Shown here piece after piece: positions 21,819-33,409 of a DNA stretch of 64,000 bases. The position numbers and the translations under genes were made by a program. The notes under the pieces were generated by a model. The model was given only the letters and a program-made list of their open reading frames with translations, made no database searches and was not told where the DNA came from. How positions within the stretch are numbered: the first letter of the stretch is position 1; the number at the start of each line of letters is the position of its first letter. The DNA lies in the NCBI RefSeq assembly GCF_010093595.1, contig NW_022985455.1, positions 288,898-352,897 on the forward strand, read 5' to 3'. This DNA comes from Mytilinidion resinicola. Its lineage: Eukaryota; Ascomycota; Dothideomycetes; Mytilinidiales; Mytilinidiaceae.

Positions 21819-23668
21819 TCATATTGTAGGAGCGGTATAGTTAGGCATACAGTTTACGCAACCGCCATGTTCGGTCCAAAGATTCTGGAAGAAGCACGGT
21901 GAGCCAGCCTTTCGCCCCTCTTTGTCAGTGTTACGGGCCCACGTCACTTGACCAGCATTAAATGCGTGCTCCTCAGCATCAATGATCTTGCCCAAGCCCG
22001 TGTCCCTGAGCGATGCATGCAGCGCTCTCTCCATAAAGTCTGCCCGTGCTCGACACCACCAGTACGTCTCTGCGGAGAGAAGTGCTTTGACGCCTCGATA
22101 GAAGTACAGCAGCACCATGTAGGCTCTGCAATCGTTCCTCCGGACCATGGCGTTGAAGACGGCGTCCGACCGAATCGGAAAAGAGAACAAGTAGAGCGCG
22201 ACAGAGGAATACAACCCATCATGCATAGGCTTCGTCGAGAGATTATGCGCTCCCTCCGGGTCACGGACGATCAATAGCCGCGTGTCTGGCTTCGGCGGCT
22301 TGCACATCGATAGCAGCGGAGCGAGACGACACGACGCCGTCATGTAGGCTGTCAAAATCTCTCTATCTGCAACGCTGGTGTTCTCGGTAGGCTCGCTGAG
22401 TCGTATGAGGTCGAACCATCCGGCTGCCTCGTCCGTATTCGCTGACAGTAGCAGCTTCTCAATTAGTGAGCGATTCGAGGACACGCCGGCTATGGCGTTG
22501 GTGCTAGAGAGGGGGTTCTCGATGCCTTGGAAATAGCGTTTCAAGTATTCTTCGAAATACTCTGGGGCTTTCGAACAACGGCGTGCGGCTTCGACGATGG
22601 GGAGGTGGGCGCGAGAGTGAGCGGTTGCGAGCCAGGCGCTTCCGTCTCTGGTGAGGAGGTGCTTGGCCTTGTCGAAGATTTCTTTGAGGCCGGCTGAGAG
22701 GGTGAAGATGGGGTCTGTAGAGAGGTTGAGGGGCTGCTTGGGATACTGTCCATCTATGTCGCTTACGGGAGTAGATGGTGTGAAGGAGTCAAGGTTCGTC
22801 CAGGCGTGGTGGTACAAGAGTATCGCGGTTGCCATGAGCGCATCGGCATTGTCATGCGTCACTGGACCCGAGAGGGCTTTGCGAAAAAGCTGAAGGGTCT
22901 TCGATAAGTGGACGACGGAAGCATTGTAGTTTCGGGGATCATGGGGCTCTAGGCTATGTAAATGCGTGGCAGATATGAGGAGGATAGCATGCATTAGGTA
23001 GTCGTGCGTGAAGCATTGCCGCATGACTAAAGGTTGCAATAAGGTTAGCAAATCATTCAGAACCAGAGTGAGGAAACCGTTATTGATTTCTTGTAATAGG
23101 TACTGTTGGCGTAAGACACTTATTCAGGGGATTCCAAGACACCACTGTGGTTGTCTCGAAACACTCCCTGAGTAGTTTTTCAAATAGACAGATTGCTAGG
23201 AAACTTTTTATCTGTGTCGGGGGCTTACGTACTGCCGTTTCGCCACAGGTGCTCGCCGAAGATGAGGGTGCGTGCTGTTCGAGTGCCAAATGTGTGGAAT
23301 AGCTTCATTTGATAAAGGTTCACCTCTTGCGTCAGCCCAAGAAACTCATCGCTCTGAGATGGTGGGGTCCGTGGGCTTGGTTGTTGGTTCTCTGGAAGGT
23401 TGCACGATTCTCCCCGTCTGAGGCAGTTGTGGCATGCTGGAAGCGCTTCGTCGCACTGAACTGTATTAGCAGGAACTACAATCGAGGCCATCCTATATCA
23501 TGCCTTGACACGACGTCGCTTGCACCCAGCACAGCCGCGCTTGGACTTCGCGTGGCGGCGGCGCTGGCGACAACTGCGGCCGTAGACATCCTGCAAGTCG
23601 GGCCCAGATCCATCCAGTCGCTGAGCTGACACATGAAAGAAGGAGATGTTGGGGCTTCCAAGAGACAT
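21819..23668 (-). CDS. Zn2Cys6 transcription factor, Upc2-like
   Basis: Exon 1 23668-23504, intron 23503-23456 (48 bp, GC...AG), exon 2 23455-23233, intron 23232-23027 (206 bp, GTACGT...CTTTAG), exon 3 23026-21819; 531 aa. Splicing gives GCAGCKRRRVKCDEALPAC plus HNCLRRGESC, a complete Zn2Cys6 cluster with CX2CX6C spacing preceded by a basic stretch. Without the GC-AG intron the finger is broken. Exon 2 carries the linker and the LYQMKLFHTFGTRTARTL segment typical of Upc2/fungal_trans_2 regulators; exon 3 the helical C-terminal domain (FTHDYLMHAILLISATHLHSL). Expected to be a nuclear pathway-specific activator. Sits between the ligase and the ABC exporter, sharing a 619-bp divergent promoter with the exporter. 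Confidence 0.85.
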
Positions 23669-23772
23669 GATTGATTACAATGGGACAGTTGTAGGAAGAA
23701 GAAGAACCGGGCCATGATGAAGGGAAGTAGCAGATCGTCGACATGGATCAGCAGCGCCGTACACGCTTTCGG

Positions 23773-23779
23773 TATACGA
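23773..23779 (-). promoter_or_regulatory. TCGTATA heptamer, Upc2-type site
   Basis: TATACGA on the + strand is the exact complement of TCGTATA, the core bound by yeast Upc2/Ecm22. It is about 105 bp upstream of the Upc2-like gene and could serve autoregulation. A 7-mer like this occurs by chance in about 1 of 14 regions this long. Confidence 0.3.
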
Positions 23780-24064
23780 GAATCCTGGCACTCATAGTGG
23801 CCAATAAGAGACCTGATAACGGTGGCGGAGTTCGCATCGGCTGACTATTTGGGTTCTGCCGAGTGCATTTAGCCTACTGCGATCTAGCTCCATCCCTTCC
23901 TCTTCGCCTCGTACACCTGCGTGGGTGAACTCCTTACGCGTTCTCATCAACATGTCAACGGACCGCCTCGTACGCTCGAAACAGTACGAGAGATGGTCCA
24001 GCCCTCAAGCATGGGAGCCGTCTCGTTTTCCTCAATCTGGAAACGAGGCGACCGCGAGGGGACC

Positions 24065-24070
24065 TATAAA
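24065..24070 (+). promoter_or_regulatory. TATA box of the ABC exporter gene
   Basis: TATAAA 218 bp before the start codon, followed by a pyrimidine-rich segment (24180-24215) suited to transcription start. Confidence 0.45.
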
Positions 24071-24287
24071 TTGGAGCATTTCTCTAGTCTCAAGCTTACA
24101 CGTATCTAAGACCTTGTGTAAAGCAACAGTCCTTTCCTCTTATCGATTTCATCAATCGGAGATGCAATCTGATTAGCCTCTATCTGAGCTTATTTTTCCT
24201 ATCTTTTTTTCCCGCGGTCCACATCCCGTGTTAGAACTTTCGTCCCACTCCATTCTCTGCGGAATGAACCCTTGACAACTCCTTGAA

Positions 24288-27200
24288 ATGATTGACGAAA
24301 CAGAGCTTGATCTGCTCCCCGAATCCAGAGACTCCCGCCCAGACAATGACCACATCCGTAGACTTACGGCATCCGAACAGCAAGTCGTTCAAGCACAGGT
24401 CGATGTGCCTGCAGTCAAGATTGGCTATTTTTCTCTCTACCGTTATGCCACCAAGACAGAGAGTTTGATCATGGCTGTATCGGCCTTCGCTGCAATGGCC
24501 GGAGGTGCCGCCTTCCCCTTGATGACGGTCAGTCCTCTACGCTGGTATCTCAAGCTCTATCTGACTGCTCTTTTTTTTTGCAGCTCGTCATTGGAAACCT
24601 CACGGGCAGTTTCAGCAAATTCTATACCGACCCTTCAATCATACACGAGTCCGTCCAACATACCATTATCAACCTGTCGATGTTTCTAGTCTATATCGGT
24701 GAGCTCTTCTTGGTTCCATTGATGTCGTGCGCCTCGACTGTTATTGATTTTATTGAACAACAGGTATTGGCATGCTGGTTTCCTACTTTGTTGGTATGGT
24801 AGGGTTTAGTTACACGGGCGAAAGCATGACGCAGAAGATTAGGGAGCTCTATCTTCAAGCAGTGTTCCGTCAGAACATTGCTTTTTTTGATTTCCTGGGA
24901 TCTGGAGAGATCACGACCCGAATCACTGCCGGTGAAATCTCATTCTCAATTGTAGCTTGCTAAGTCTCATTCCGCTAACTCTCGCAGACTTAAACCTGGT
25001 GCAGGACGGCGTTTCTCACAAGGTAACCCTGGTCATTTCTGGAATATCGATGTTCGTCTCCGCAATTATCGTCAGCTTTGTCCGGTCCTGGATGCTTGCA
25101 CTCGTCATGCTCTCCTCAGTGATTGCCATGTGGCTAGTTCTCGGGATCCTTGGGAGCTTCATGCGGACCTATCAGACCAAATCTGTCAACGCCTACGCTA
25201 CCGCAGGTAGCCTAGCTGAAGAGGCGATATCGTCTTCTCGCAATGTCACTGCTTTTGGAACTCAGCCATGCCTGGTAAAGAAGTACGACGCCGTGTTAGA
25301 CGAAGCCGCCCAGTTCGACCTCAAGGCAAAGGCTACCCTTGGCCTCATGATCGCTTGCGCCATAGCTATTCTAAACATGCAGTACGGTCTAGCATTTTGG
25401 CAAGGTTCCCGCTGGGCGGACTCAGGCGATTTGACAATCTCGCAAATACTCACGGTAACAATGTCTTCGATGGCAGCGGGAGGCACTCTACATCACATCA
25501 CGCCTCATATCGGCACTTTTGGGTTGGCGGTAGCAGCCGCCACCAAGATATTCAGCACCATTGAAAGGAAGTCTCCGATTGATCCTGGTTCCGAAACCGG
25601 AGACGAGCCAGACAATTTGAGCGGCAAGATACAGTTCCGCGATATCAAACACGTATATCCCTCGAGACCGGAAAGACCCATCCTCGATGACTTCAATCTC
25701 ATAATCGATGCTGGGAAAATTGTTGCTATCGTGGGATCGTCAGGGTCAGGCAAGTCAACCTTGCTTGGCTTGCTGGAGCGATTTTATCTTCCTATCGCCG
25801 GGAAAGTATTACTAGATGGAAGAGATATCTCGACGTTGAATCTTAGGTGGCTGAGGCGAAACATGTCACTGGTTAGCCAAGAGCCAGTGCTGTTCAATAA
25901 TACCATCCACGATTGTATCGAACATGGTCTAGTCGGAACTGAGTATGAAAATGTAAGTGCTATCTCGAACATCCTTCTTGCTATTCGATGTTCTCCCCCG
26001 GGAAAGTTATCATAAATGTATGATCTTCGCTCACTACAGCAAAAAGTGAACACAAGCCATTACTGACAGGATGGTCAAAGGCTTCTTCCGAGATCAAAGG
26101 GAAACTCATCGAGGATGCTGCCCGAACCGCAAACGCCTACGACTTCATCAATCGCTTACCTCAGAAATTCCAAACCCATGTAGGAGAACGCGGGTCACTT
26201 CTCTCGGGCGGTCAAAAGCAACGCATTGCAATAGCCCGCGCTGTTGTATCCGACCCAAAGATTCTTCTCCTCGATGAGGCTACTGCTAGCCTGGACACTC
26301 GCTCCGAAAGCGCTGTGCAGAAAGCTCTAGATGCAGCTTCGAAGGGTCGTACAACCATAGTTATTGCTCATAGACTATCAACAATCAGGCATGCCGATAA
26401 CATCGTTGTTATGGTTAGCGGGAAAATTGTAGAAGAAGGAACGCACAAACAGCTTCTCGGGCGAAAGACGGTCTACTACTCTCTGGTACAGGCACAGGAG
26501 CTGATAGGAAAGCCTGTGGCGCCTTTGGAGTCCTCCCAGAACGAACAGGATATGGGAGTGTTCGAGAAGAGCGAGAAGTCGGAACCTCTACGCAACATCC
26601 AATCCATGGAATCTCAGCATCAACTTAACAAAACAGGTACCGTAGAGCCGACACACCCTGATTCTGAAGTTGCGAGCACGACTTGGCAGCTGATGAAGTT
26701 CATCTGGACTATCAACAATGAAGAGAGGCGGTTGATCTACCTAGGCATCGTGTTCGCAATCTTGGCAGGGTTTCTGCAGCCTATTCAAGCCATTTTCTTC
26801 GGGCATTCGATTGACGCCATCTCTGGACATACCAAGAGTTCTGGCGGCCATGGTATCAACTTTTGGTGTCTCATGTTTCTCATGCTCGCCCTAGTGGCAC
26901 TCGTGATCAACACAATTCAAGGAGTAGCTTTGAGTTTTGGATCGGCGTAGGTATCACCCCTACCGTAGCATTGTTACTGATTAACCGTTGATAGGCGGCT
27001 TATTCGGCGAGCTCGGTCCCTTGTCTTTCGTTCGATACTACGACAGGATATGTCATTCTTCGACACGGATGAGGTGACCTCCGGATCGCTATCGTCCTTT
27101 CTTGCGACAGAACCCAACCGTCTCGCTGGAATTAGCGGTGCCATCCTTGGGTCTCTCTTGACCGCAACCGCCACCATACTCGGAGGGTTTGCTATTGCGG

Positions 27201-28697
27201 CCTCTTTCGGATGGAAGCTAGCTCTGGTCTCTGTATCTACGGTACCGTTTCTACTTGCCTGTGGGTACTGGCGATTTCAGGTATGCTCTAATTTCATTAC
27301 CCCGAAAATGTCGTTCGGTCTCGTCAGTGCTCTTAGTACGCCTCTTATGCTGATCATACATAGGTCATCAAAAGCTTCGACAGTCGCATGCAGAGCAAAT
27401 CAGAAGCCGCAGCTTTCGCATGCGAGGTCGCATCGTCAATCCGGACCGTTGCTTCGCTAACGTTGGAGCCACATCTGCTGAACCAATATTGCGAGAAGCT
27501 GAAGACCCAAACGACAGGCAACTTACGCTTCTCGGCGTACTCCTCGTTCCTCTTTGCTCTTTCGAACAGCTTGTCGATGTTCGCCATGGCCCTTGCATTC
27601 TGGTACGGAGGCTCTTTGATCCTGGATGGCCAGTACAGCCTGGTGCAGTTTTTCGTCTGCTTCGTCGCGATCATTCTCTCGTCTCAGACCGCTGGGGGCT
27701 TGGTGGCCTACGTGACTGATGTTGGTGACGCGCGCTCTGCGGCTCAACGCGTTCATACCCTCCTCAATCGAAGGCCGCTCATTGATTCCTGGTCGACGGA
27801 GGGCCGCAAAATAGACGCTGCGGAGGGAAAGATTGAGTTTAGGGACGTTCACTTCGCCTATCCTGGGCGTCCGTTTCAAAAGGTCTTGGGAGGAGTCAAT
27901 CTTACCGCACTACCAGGGCAATTCATCGCCCTCGTAGGGGCCAGTGGTTGCGGCAAGTCCACCGCGATGGGGTTGCTAGAGCGCTTCTACGATCCTACGT
28001 CAGGTTCAATCATCCTAGACGATGTTCCAATACCCGAATACAATCTCCAGGACTACCGGAGCCAGATGGCCCTCGTTAGCCAAGAAACTATGCTCTATAC
28101 TGGGACTATTCGAGAGAACATCCTTGCAGATGACGATACCGTTCCTGAAAGCGCTATCGTGCAAGCGTGTAAGGATGCGAACATCTTCGACTATATCGTG
28201 GGTATACTACTGTCGGTTGCTGTCTTGTTACGCTAACCGGAGTAATCCAGAGTTCGTTGCCAGATGGCTTGAACACCCTCGTAGGTGCAAAAGGGATGTT
28301 GCTTTCTGGAGGACAACGCCAGCGTCTGGCAATTGCGAGAGCGTTACTACGAAATCCTAAATTACTGTAAGCTTTCTTGTCATCGACGTTACTAGATACA
28401 TATCCCTAGGACAAAATACTCCCCCTTACTTCCACTGAAATTTCTCTTAGCCTCCTCGACGAGGCCACCTCCTCCCTTGACTCAACCTCCGAAGCCGCCG
28501 TCCAAGCCGCGCTCGACAAAGCTTCGAAAGGCCGAACCACCATCGCGATTGCGCATCGATTGAGCACTGTTCAGCACGCAGACTGTATCTATGTGTTCGA
28601 TAATGGGCGAGTGGTGGAGAAGGGTCGGCATGAGGACTTGGTGGCGAAGGGGGGCGTGTATTGGGAGTTGGCGAGGCTGCAGGAGTTGGGGGTTTAG
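24288..28697 (+). CDS. Full-size ABC transporter, ABCB/MDR type
   Basis: Nine exons: 24288-24527, 24584-24698, 24764-24931, 24988-25952, 26081-26946, 26995-27280, 27364-28197, 28251-28366, 28451-28697; 1278 aa. All eight introns are GT-AG (48-128 bp) and keep frame. Layout is TMD1-NBD1-TMD2-NBD2. NBD1: GSSGSGKST (Walker A), LSGGQKQR (signature), [12 protein letters not shown] (Walker B), [11 protein letters not shown] (H-loop). NBD2: [38 protein letters not shown]. Both sites look catalytically complete. Intron 5 uses GTAGGT at 26947 because the donor four bases later would leave an in-frame TAG. Expected at the plasma membrane, exporting hydrophobic compounds. Its place beside a ligase and a Zn2Cys6 regulator suggests export of a pathway product or of a toxic substrate. 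Confidence 0.95.
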
Positions 28698-31600
28698 ATG
28701 ATGCGTCTGGGATATGGGGCGTTTGAGATAAACTAGACACAGATCGTTACCTTTTGTATAATTTATGTAGTTCCTTCCGTGGGCTTGTTAGACGGAGCCA
28801 TCTTTACTTCTTTTAAGGTCACGATACTGTTTCTACCAGGAACTTCTTCGCTTATAATTCAAGCTGTAGTCTAGTCGCGTCGAACGAATGGAGAATGGTG
28901 CTAGCTAGCGCTATTGCACTCACTGTCGTGGTTCTCGGTGTATGGTAGGTATGACAGCGAGTTCGAGTATGAGGGCGAAAAAGCTCCAGGAGGACGCGAT
29001 TCGTGAGTTTCAATAGAGGGCTTTGCTAGAAAAGTAGACGAGATAGGTCGCAGTGCCACGACATCAGTCTGTGTATACTATCTTGCCGGTGTACGAGATA
29101 ATGAGTGTGTTTCAGCCGTTGGGACGAGTTGTAGTCAATGAAACCGTTCTGAACGGGGCATGAACTCGCTGGGCCATCTCGGCCATCGTCATCTAGGGGG
29201 GACTTGTCTTTCGGCATCTGTGTGGCGTGTCGAAAAGGTGTCGCAATATAATGGGAAGGCTATGGCAGGAGTCGTACGCCCCCATCGCGTTCCCGAAACC
29301 CGAAGTCTGTCGCTAAGGAGTTCGCCCGACTACTGTGAAGAAGTAAGCGGAGTGACTATTCATTCCGGCAAACGTCGGAAGAAGTAAAAAAGCACGCAAA
29401 TATCTTCATCCGATACGCTGTAGAAGTGAGGCCACTTCGGTGAGTCTTCTCGTGCGTTGCCCAGCTCAAGAGAAGAAAACTCTCTTCCGGTGAATGAAAA
29501 GTCTTGGCACCCTGAGTCGAAATCTCACCATCATGGAGAGGGGTGTTTCGAATTCACTTTACTTTCTGGGGCGAAAGGGATAATTCTGAGGGAAAGCAGG
29601 GCTACTAGGCCTGGGATTCGAGAATCTGGATCTCCTTTTTCCACCCGCCGCTTACTGTGCCGCCGCGGCGAGCGAGAATGGCTGGATGATTCGATCAACC
29701 GACGTTACAGGTGCGCCGCCTCACGGCATCGTTGGTGCTCGCTACTTCTCGGAGGCCTTGGTTCTCATTTAGCATCGTGAGGCGTTCGTGAGACATCCTC
29801 TGATTGCGCCGAGCGCCGGACCTTGCTTTTTGGCCGGTGATAGTGTCGAAGTATATTTGCAAGGTGGCAGTTTCGTAGATTGGATAGCCGTAAGACACGC
29901 TTGAGGAGTAGATTACTGAAGCTCAACGTGAGAATTCGGAACATCTCCTGGGACCTTGAGACACCCCGGGCAATGCTGGTCACACGGACCCCATGTTCAA
30001 CACGAACCGGGCAACTACACTTTTGCAAACGAGTTATGCGGATGAATATTGAATTTGCAAGGCTTTGGAAATCTTCGACCATAATCCCATCGATAACGGA
30101 TGCCAGCGTGGCTGCGGCCCAAAACCAGCGGTGTGAGGTTGCAGGACGGACAGCTCACGATGCTTGGAGCATCAGCAACGCCGACGGTGGCAAATTCAGG
30201 GACAAGGATGGATGGAAGCCACAAAAGAAGGAGACGGTGTGTCCTGTGGAGACGGCAGGCGCGGAACGTGGTGTCGGCTGTCATCAGCGGCGTGCGGGGT
30301 CCGATGCGTTGTCAAAACTCTAGCAGTGATACCACGATCAAGCTAGGCGTGCTCTATCTGATGGAGAGGAACGTCAGAATCTCCTGATATGGTAGATCTG
30401 AAGCAGCGGATGAGTAAGGGAAGAGCATTCTCGAAGTAAACCGCCGGCCTCAGCGTTTGCGACCCACTATGCGCCGACACTGAGGTGGATATCCGCCTCG
30501 TGCTCCAGTATTTGGCCAGGCACATCAAGGGCGGGTATCGGATAGTACCTGGTACCCGCTGTCTGAGTGGTCTGGCGTGTTTCCAGATAAATCTAACTGA
30601 TCAATGGTAGATAGGCCTCCGCGGGGATCAGCAGGTTGTACACCTGAATCGTAGGCACATTTCATGCTAGAGAGCCCTGTCTTAACGTTGTAGAGATGGA
30701 GGGTGGGGTTCGCAGGTTCCAGCAATAATGAGGGCCACATTTCCGCCACACAGGTTTTGAATGTCGTGCTGCAAGAAGACGGCAATGCCAGCGTGTCTAG
30801 CATGAAGCGGCGGATCCGCGTGCGATCGGTGAAGGCCCACTGAGAAACTTGCAAGTTCACTGAACCGCCAGCATGTCGTGCATAGCGAACGATACTCCTG
30901 AGATTCCCCAGAGGAGCATAGAGACCTAATCTGTCCAGGGTTCACTGACGGGTTGGGTCGGTATTCGTAGGCGTTGCACAAGAAAAGCAATTACGACTCC
31001 TGCCATTATTCTGTGTGGACTTATCTGTCCCGACCGAGGTTCCTTCAAGATGTCTTCAATCATCGATGAACAGTATCCAGGCGGATTAGAGCGGCTGATT
31101 TGCGTTTTGTATCGGAGCAGTCAAAGGGTAACAGACCAGCCTGGCGTCCACAGATCTCTGAAGAGGCGATGTCCTATTTGGGGTCTCCGCTAGGAATGCA
31201 ATGCAGAGCTGCCCTTGGGCTCAAAGGCGTTGATTGCGAAGGGAACACAGGGTGTTCCTGGCAGACGCTCGGGTGCGGATTGGGGACGGAACGTGTGACC
31301 TGGGAGACGTGGATAGACGTGATACTGCCCAACTTGACGGAGCAGGAGTGAGCGCCAGCATGGTTTCCGGCGAGATGGAGGGATGGGCATCGCTGTCCGC
31401 CTGGCGACGCCTCTGGGACGTGAGTTGTGATCGGCACTCCACTGTTCACGCCAAGCCTAAACAGATCATCTCGCCTTGAAGTCGTTGAACGTTCGAATTT
31501 CCCGGCGAAAAAAGAGAGATGCAATTGAATCTGCTTTTGAAGAGAAAGCGACGATCGGACTCCATAGGCAGAAAGAGGTGGCGAAACGGCGCGTAATATA

Positions 31601-32147
31601 TGACTTCTTCTCTGCCACGAGCGCGTGTTGGAGGTGCCAACGCAGTAGTGTGCTGTTCATTCAATCATCGTGAGGCCGGTGAACCAGGGAGCACGCCCTG
31701 AAGCTCGTAAGCCGGTGCTGGTTCTAAGCCGAAAGGATGCTGGCTTGTCGACTCATCCGAGCCCCAGTTCGGGCACTGGCGTGTGCAGGGTGTGGTTGGG
31801 CAGGAGGGCGTAGCTTGGGCAGGGCGGAACCTTGGGGCGAACGGAGTGAGGCGTGAGGCTTTGGAGCCCATATCCTCCACCCCGGAGCACGTCGGCCCAA
31901 CCATCGTGGCCGAGCCGTGTCGCCGGACTCCAGCCCGGTTGTTGAATATCAAGCCTGGATGAGATTGTCGCGGTACCTATTATATTTAAGGGGGGCCGAC
32001 TTTTAAGCCCTGCAAATACCACTCCGGTCTTCAACCCAACATCAGCAGCTGGCTCTGTTTATCACCTCTTAGCCTCAGACTCGAATCGATCGATCGAGCA
32101 TAATAACATAGATTTCTTCTTTTTCTTCTTCTCCAATACGTTCCGAA
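28698..32147. other. Gene-poor 3.4-kb interval
   Basis: No convincing gene. Open frames are short, overlap on both strands and lack recognisable motifs; the longest stretches (about 29.7-30.3 kb and 30.5-31.0 kb, minus strand) read as protein-like pieces in changing frames, which may be a decayed gene. The last 170 bp form the promoter of the 99-aa gene. Confidence 0.45.
31981..31990 (+). promoter_or_regulatory. TATA-like box before the 99-aa gene
   Basis: TATATTTAAG about 160 bp upstream of the ATG at 32148, in an otherwise GC-richer context. Confidence 0.35.
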
Positions 32148-32564
32148 ATGGCTGCTGCTCAAAATAGCTACTTCGTGCCTGGCTTTGGCATTTCCAGGGC
32201 TGTAATACAGAATGAGATACGTTATCATTGTGGACCAGACGCAATAGTGAGGCCGTACACACATCAGGTAAGTTCTGCGGGCATCGTGGTACAGCCAGCT
32301 CGACACCAGTAACAAGGCTGACATGGAATACAGGGTAGAGATGGATTCCTCGTGACAACATCAGGTCCACCATTGACCAAAGTATTTACCCCTGAGGGCT
32401 GCCATTGGTCGTCCTGGCACTGACTGGAACAGGCGCAAATCGAAGACTTGAAGGACGCTTCTCGGGATTACGAGGAGAAGCAGGCTATGCGAGGGGAGGA
32501 CGACAACGATGTCTTCGTCAACAAGCCCATCCCAGTGGGACAAAGGTTACGACGAAGTGCTTGA
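32148..32564 (+). CDS. Conserved fungal 99-aa protein of unknown function
   Basis: Three short exons: 32148-32267, 32334-32381, 32433-32564; introns GTAAGT...TACAG (66 bp) and GTATTT...AACAG (51 bp), both phase 0. The product begins MAAAQNSYFVPGFGISRAVI, continues GPDAIVRPYTHQ / GRDGFLVTTSGPPLTK / AQIEDLKDASRDYEEKQA, and ends NKPIPVGQRLRRSA. I recognise the YFVPGxGISRxVIxxEI...GPDAxVRPYTxQGRxGFLVTTPGxPLTxxQIEDL pattern as a small fungal family, often carried under misleading names; its function is not established. No signal peptide or membrane segment. Each exon alone is too short to stand out. Confidence 0.85.
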
Positions 32565-33409
32565 CGCAGCGGAATTCCACTCGACTCCTCAAAAGGCGAA
32601 AGGCGCAAGGCGGATTGGGCAAATGGAGTGTTGTTTGTATTATTGGAAGTTACTGGAGTTGCTGGAGTTGCTGAAGTTCGACCTTGCTGCTACTTCTGTA
32701 TTCTTTTCGGGATGGCAATGCCCTATTTGCAGGATTTGGCGTCCTGTGAACGTTATACCACTTATGTTGTATTAGCAAATCGATTTTCTCTCACTTTCCG
32801 GAAGACACTTCCTCTCCTCCTCCACTCCTTCATCCAGAGAGGTCACGTGCGGCGTGCCTCGGTCTCTCGCCCGGGACCTCGTCTCCGTCTTGACCATTTC
32901 CGTCCGGTCCAGCGACGAACAGGCGTATGTCATTATGAGTAATGTAAGAAGATAGGGAGAGAATCGTTTACTGAGGGCAGCGGCAAGGCTGATCGACCTT
33001 GCTACTTCCTCCTAGGGTTAAAAGTTCGGCGTCGCATCTCCGCCAGTCAGCGCCTAGCTTGCTCTTATGTTCACCACTGAAGACCACCATCAGAGCAGAG
33101 ATCTCGTCCCAAAAGTCTAGAAAATGCAGAGAAAGGACGATTTGGTGACTCGTTGCGTAGCACGGATTCTCCAGGCATCAGCCATGCTTCTACCAAACGG
33201 CAATATACGATCCATCGGACGAAGGTATACCCAAAAACCCACAAACATGACGTCCAGGCCGTTTCAATATCGAAGGACAAAATTGACCATCATGAGAGCC
33301 CTTTCCAGCATCGACTTTCCAAACCCCAACTACCATCAATCTACTTCATTCCCGATGGCAATCAAACATCGAAAAACACAATCATCCCTCCACAACAATA
33401 CCCATTCAC
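32565..33409. other. Intergenic, convergent
   Basis: 3' flanks of the 99-aa gene (+) and the coiled-coil gene (-). Pyrimidine-rich stretches but no gene, RNA or repeat recognised. Confidence 0.5.

Larger units (their letters stand above)
23669..24287. promoter_or_regulatory. Divergent promoter, Zn2Cys6 regulator / ABC exporter
   Basis: 619 bp between the two starts, without a gene. Contains a TATA box for the exporter (24065-24070), one sterol-response-like heptamer (23773-23779), and three CTCGTAC boxes at about 23908, 23966 and, inverted, 23984. Confidence 0.55.

Noticed and set aside
21819..23668. Regulator as a pseudogene with broken zinc finger
   Set aside because: A GC-AG intron plus one GT-AG intron restores a complete 531-aa protein without any stop or frameshift.
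26942..26951. GTATCA donor at 26951 in the ABC gene
   Set aside because: Using it leaves an in-frame TAG; the GTAGGT four bases earlier gives the conserved reading.
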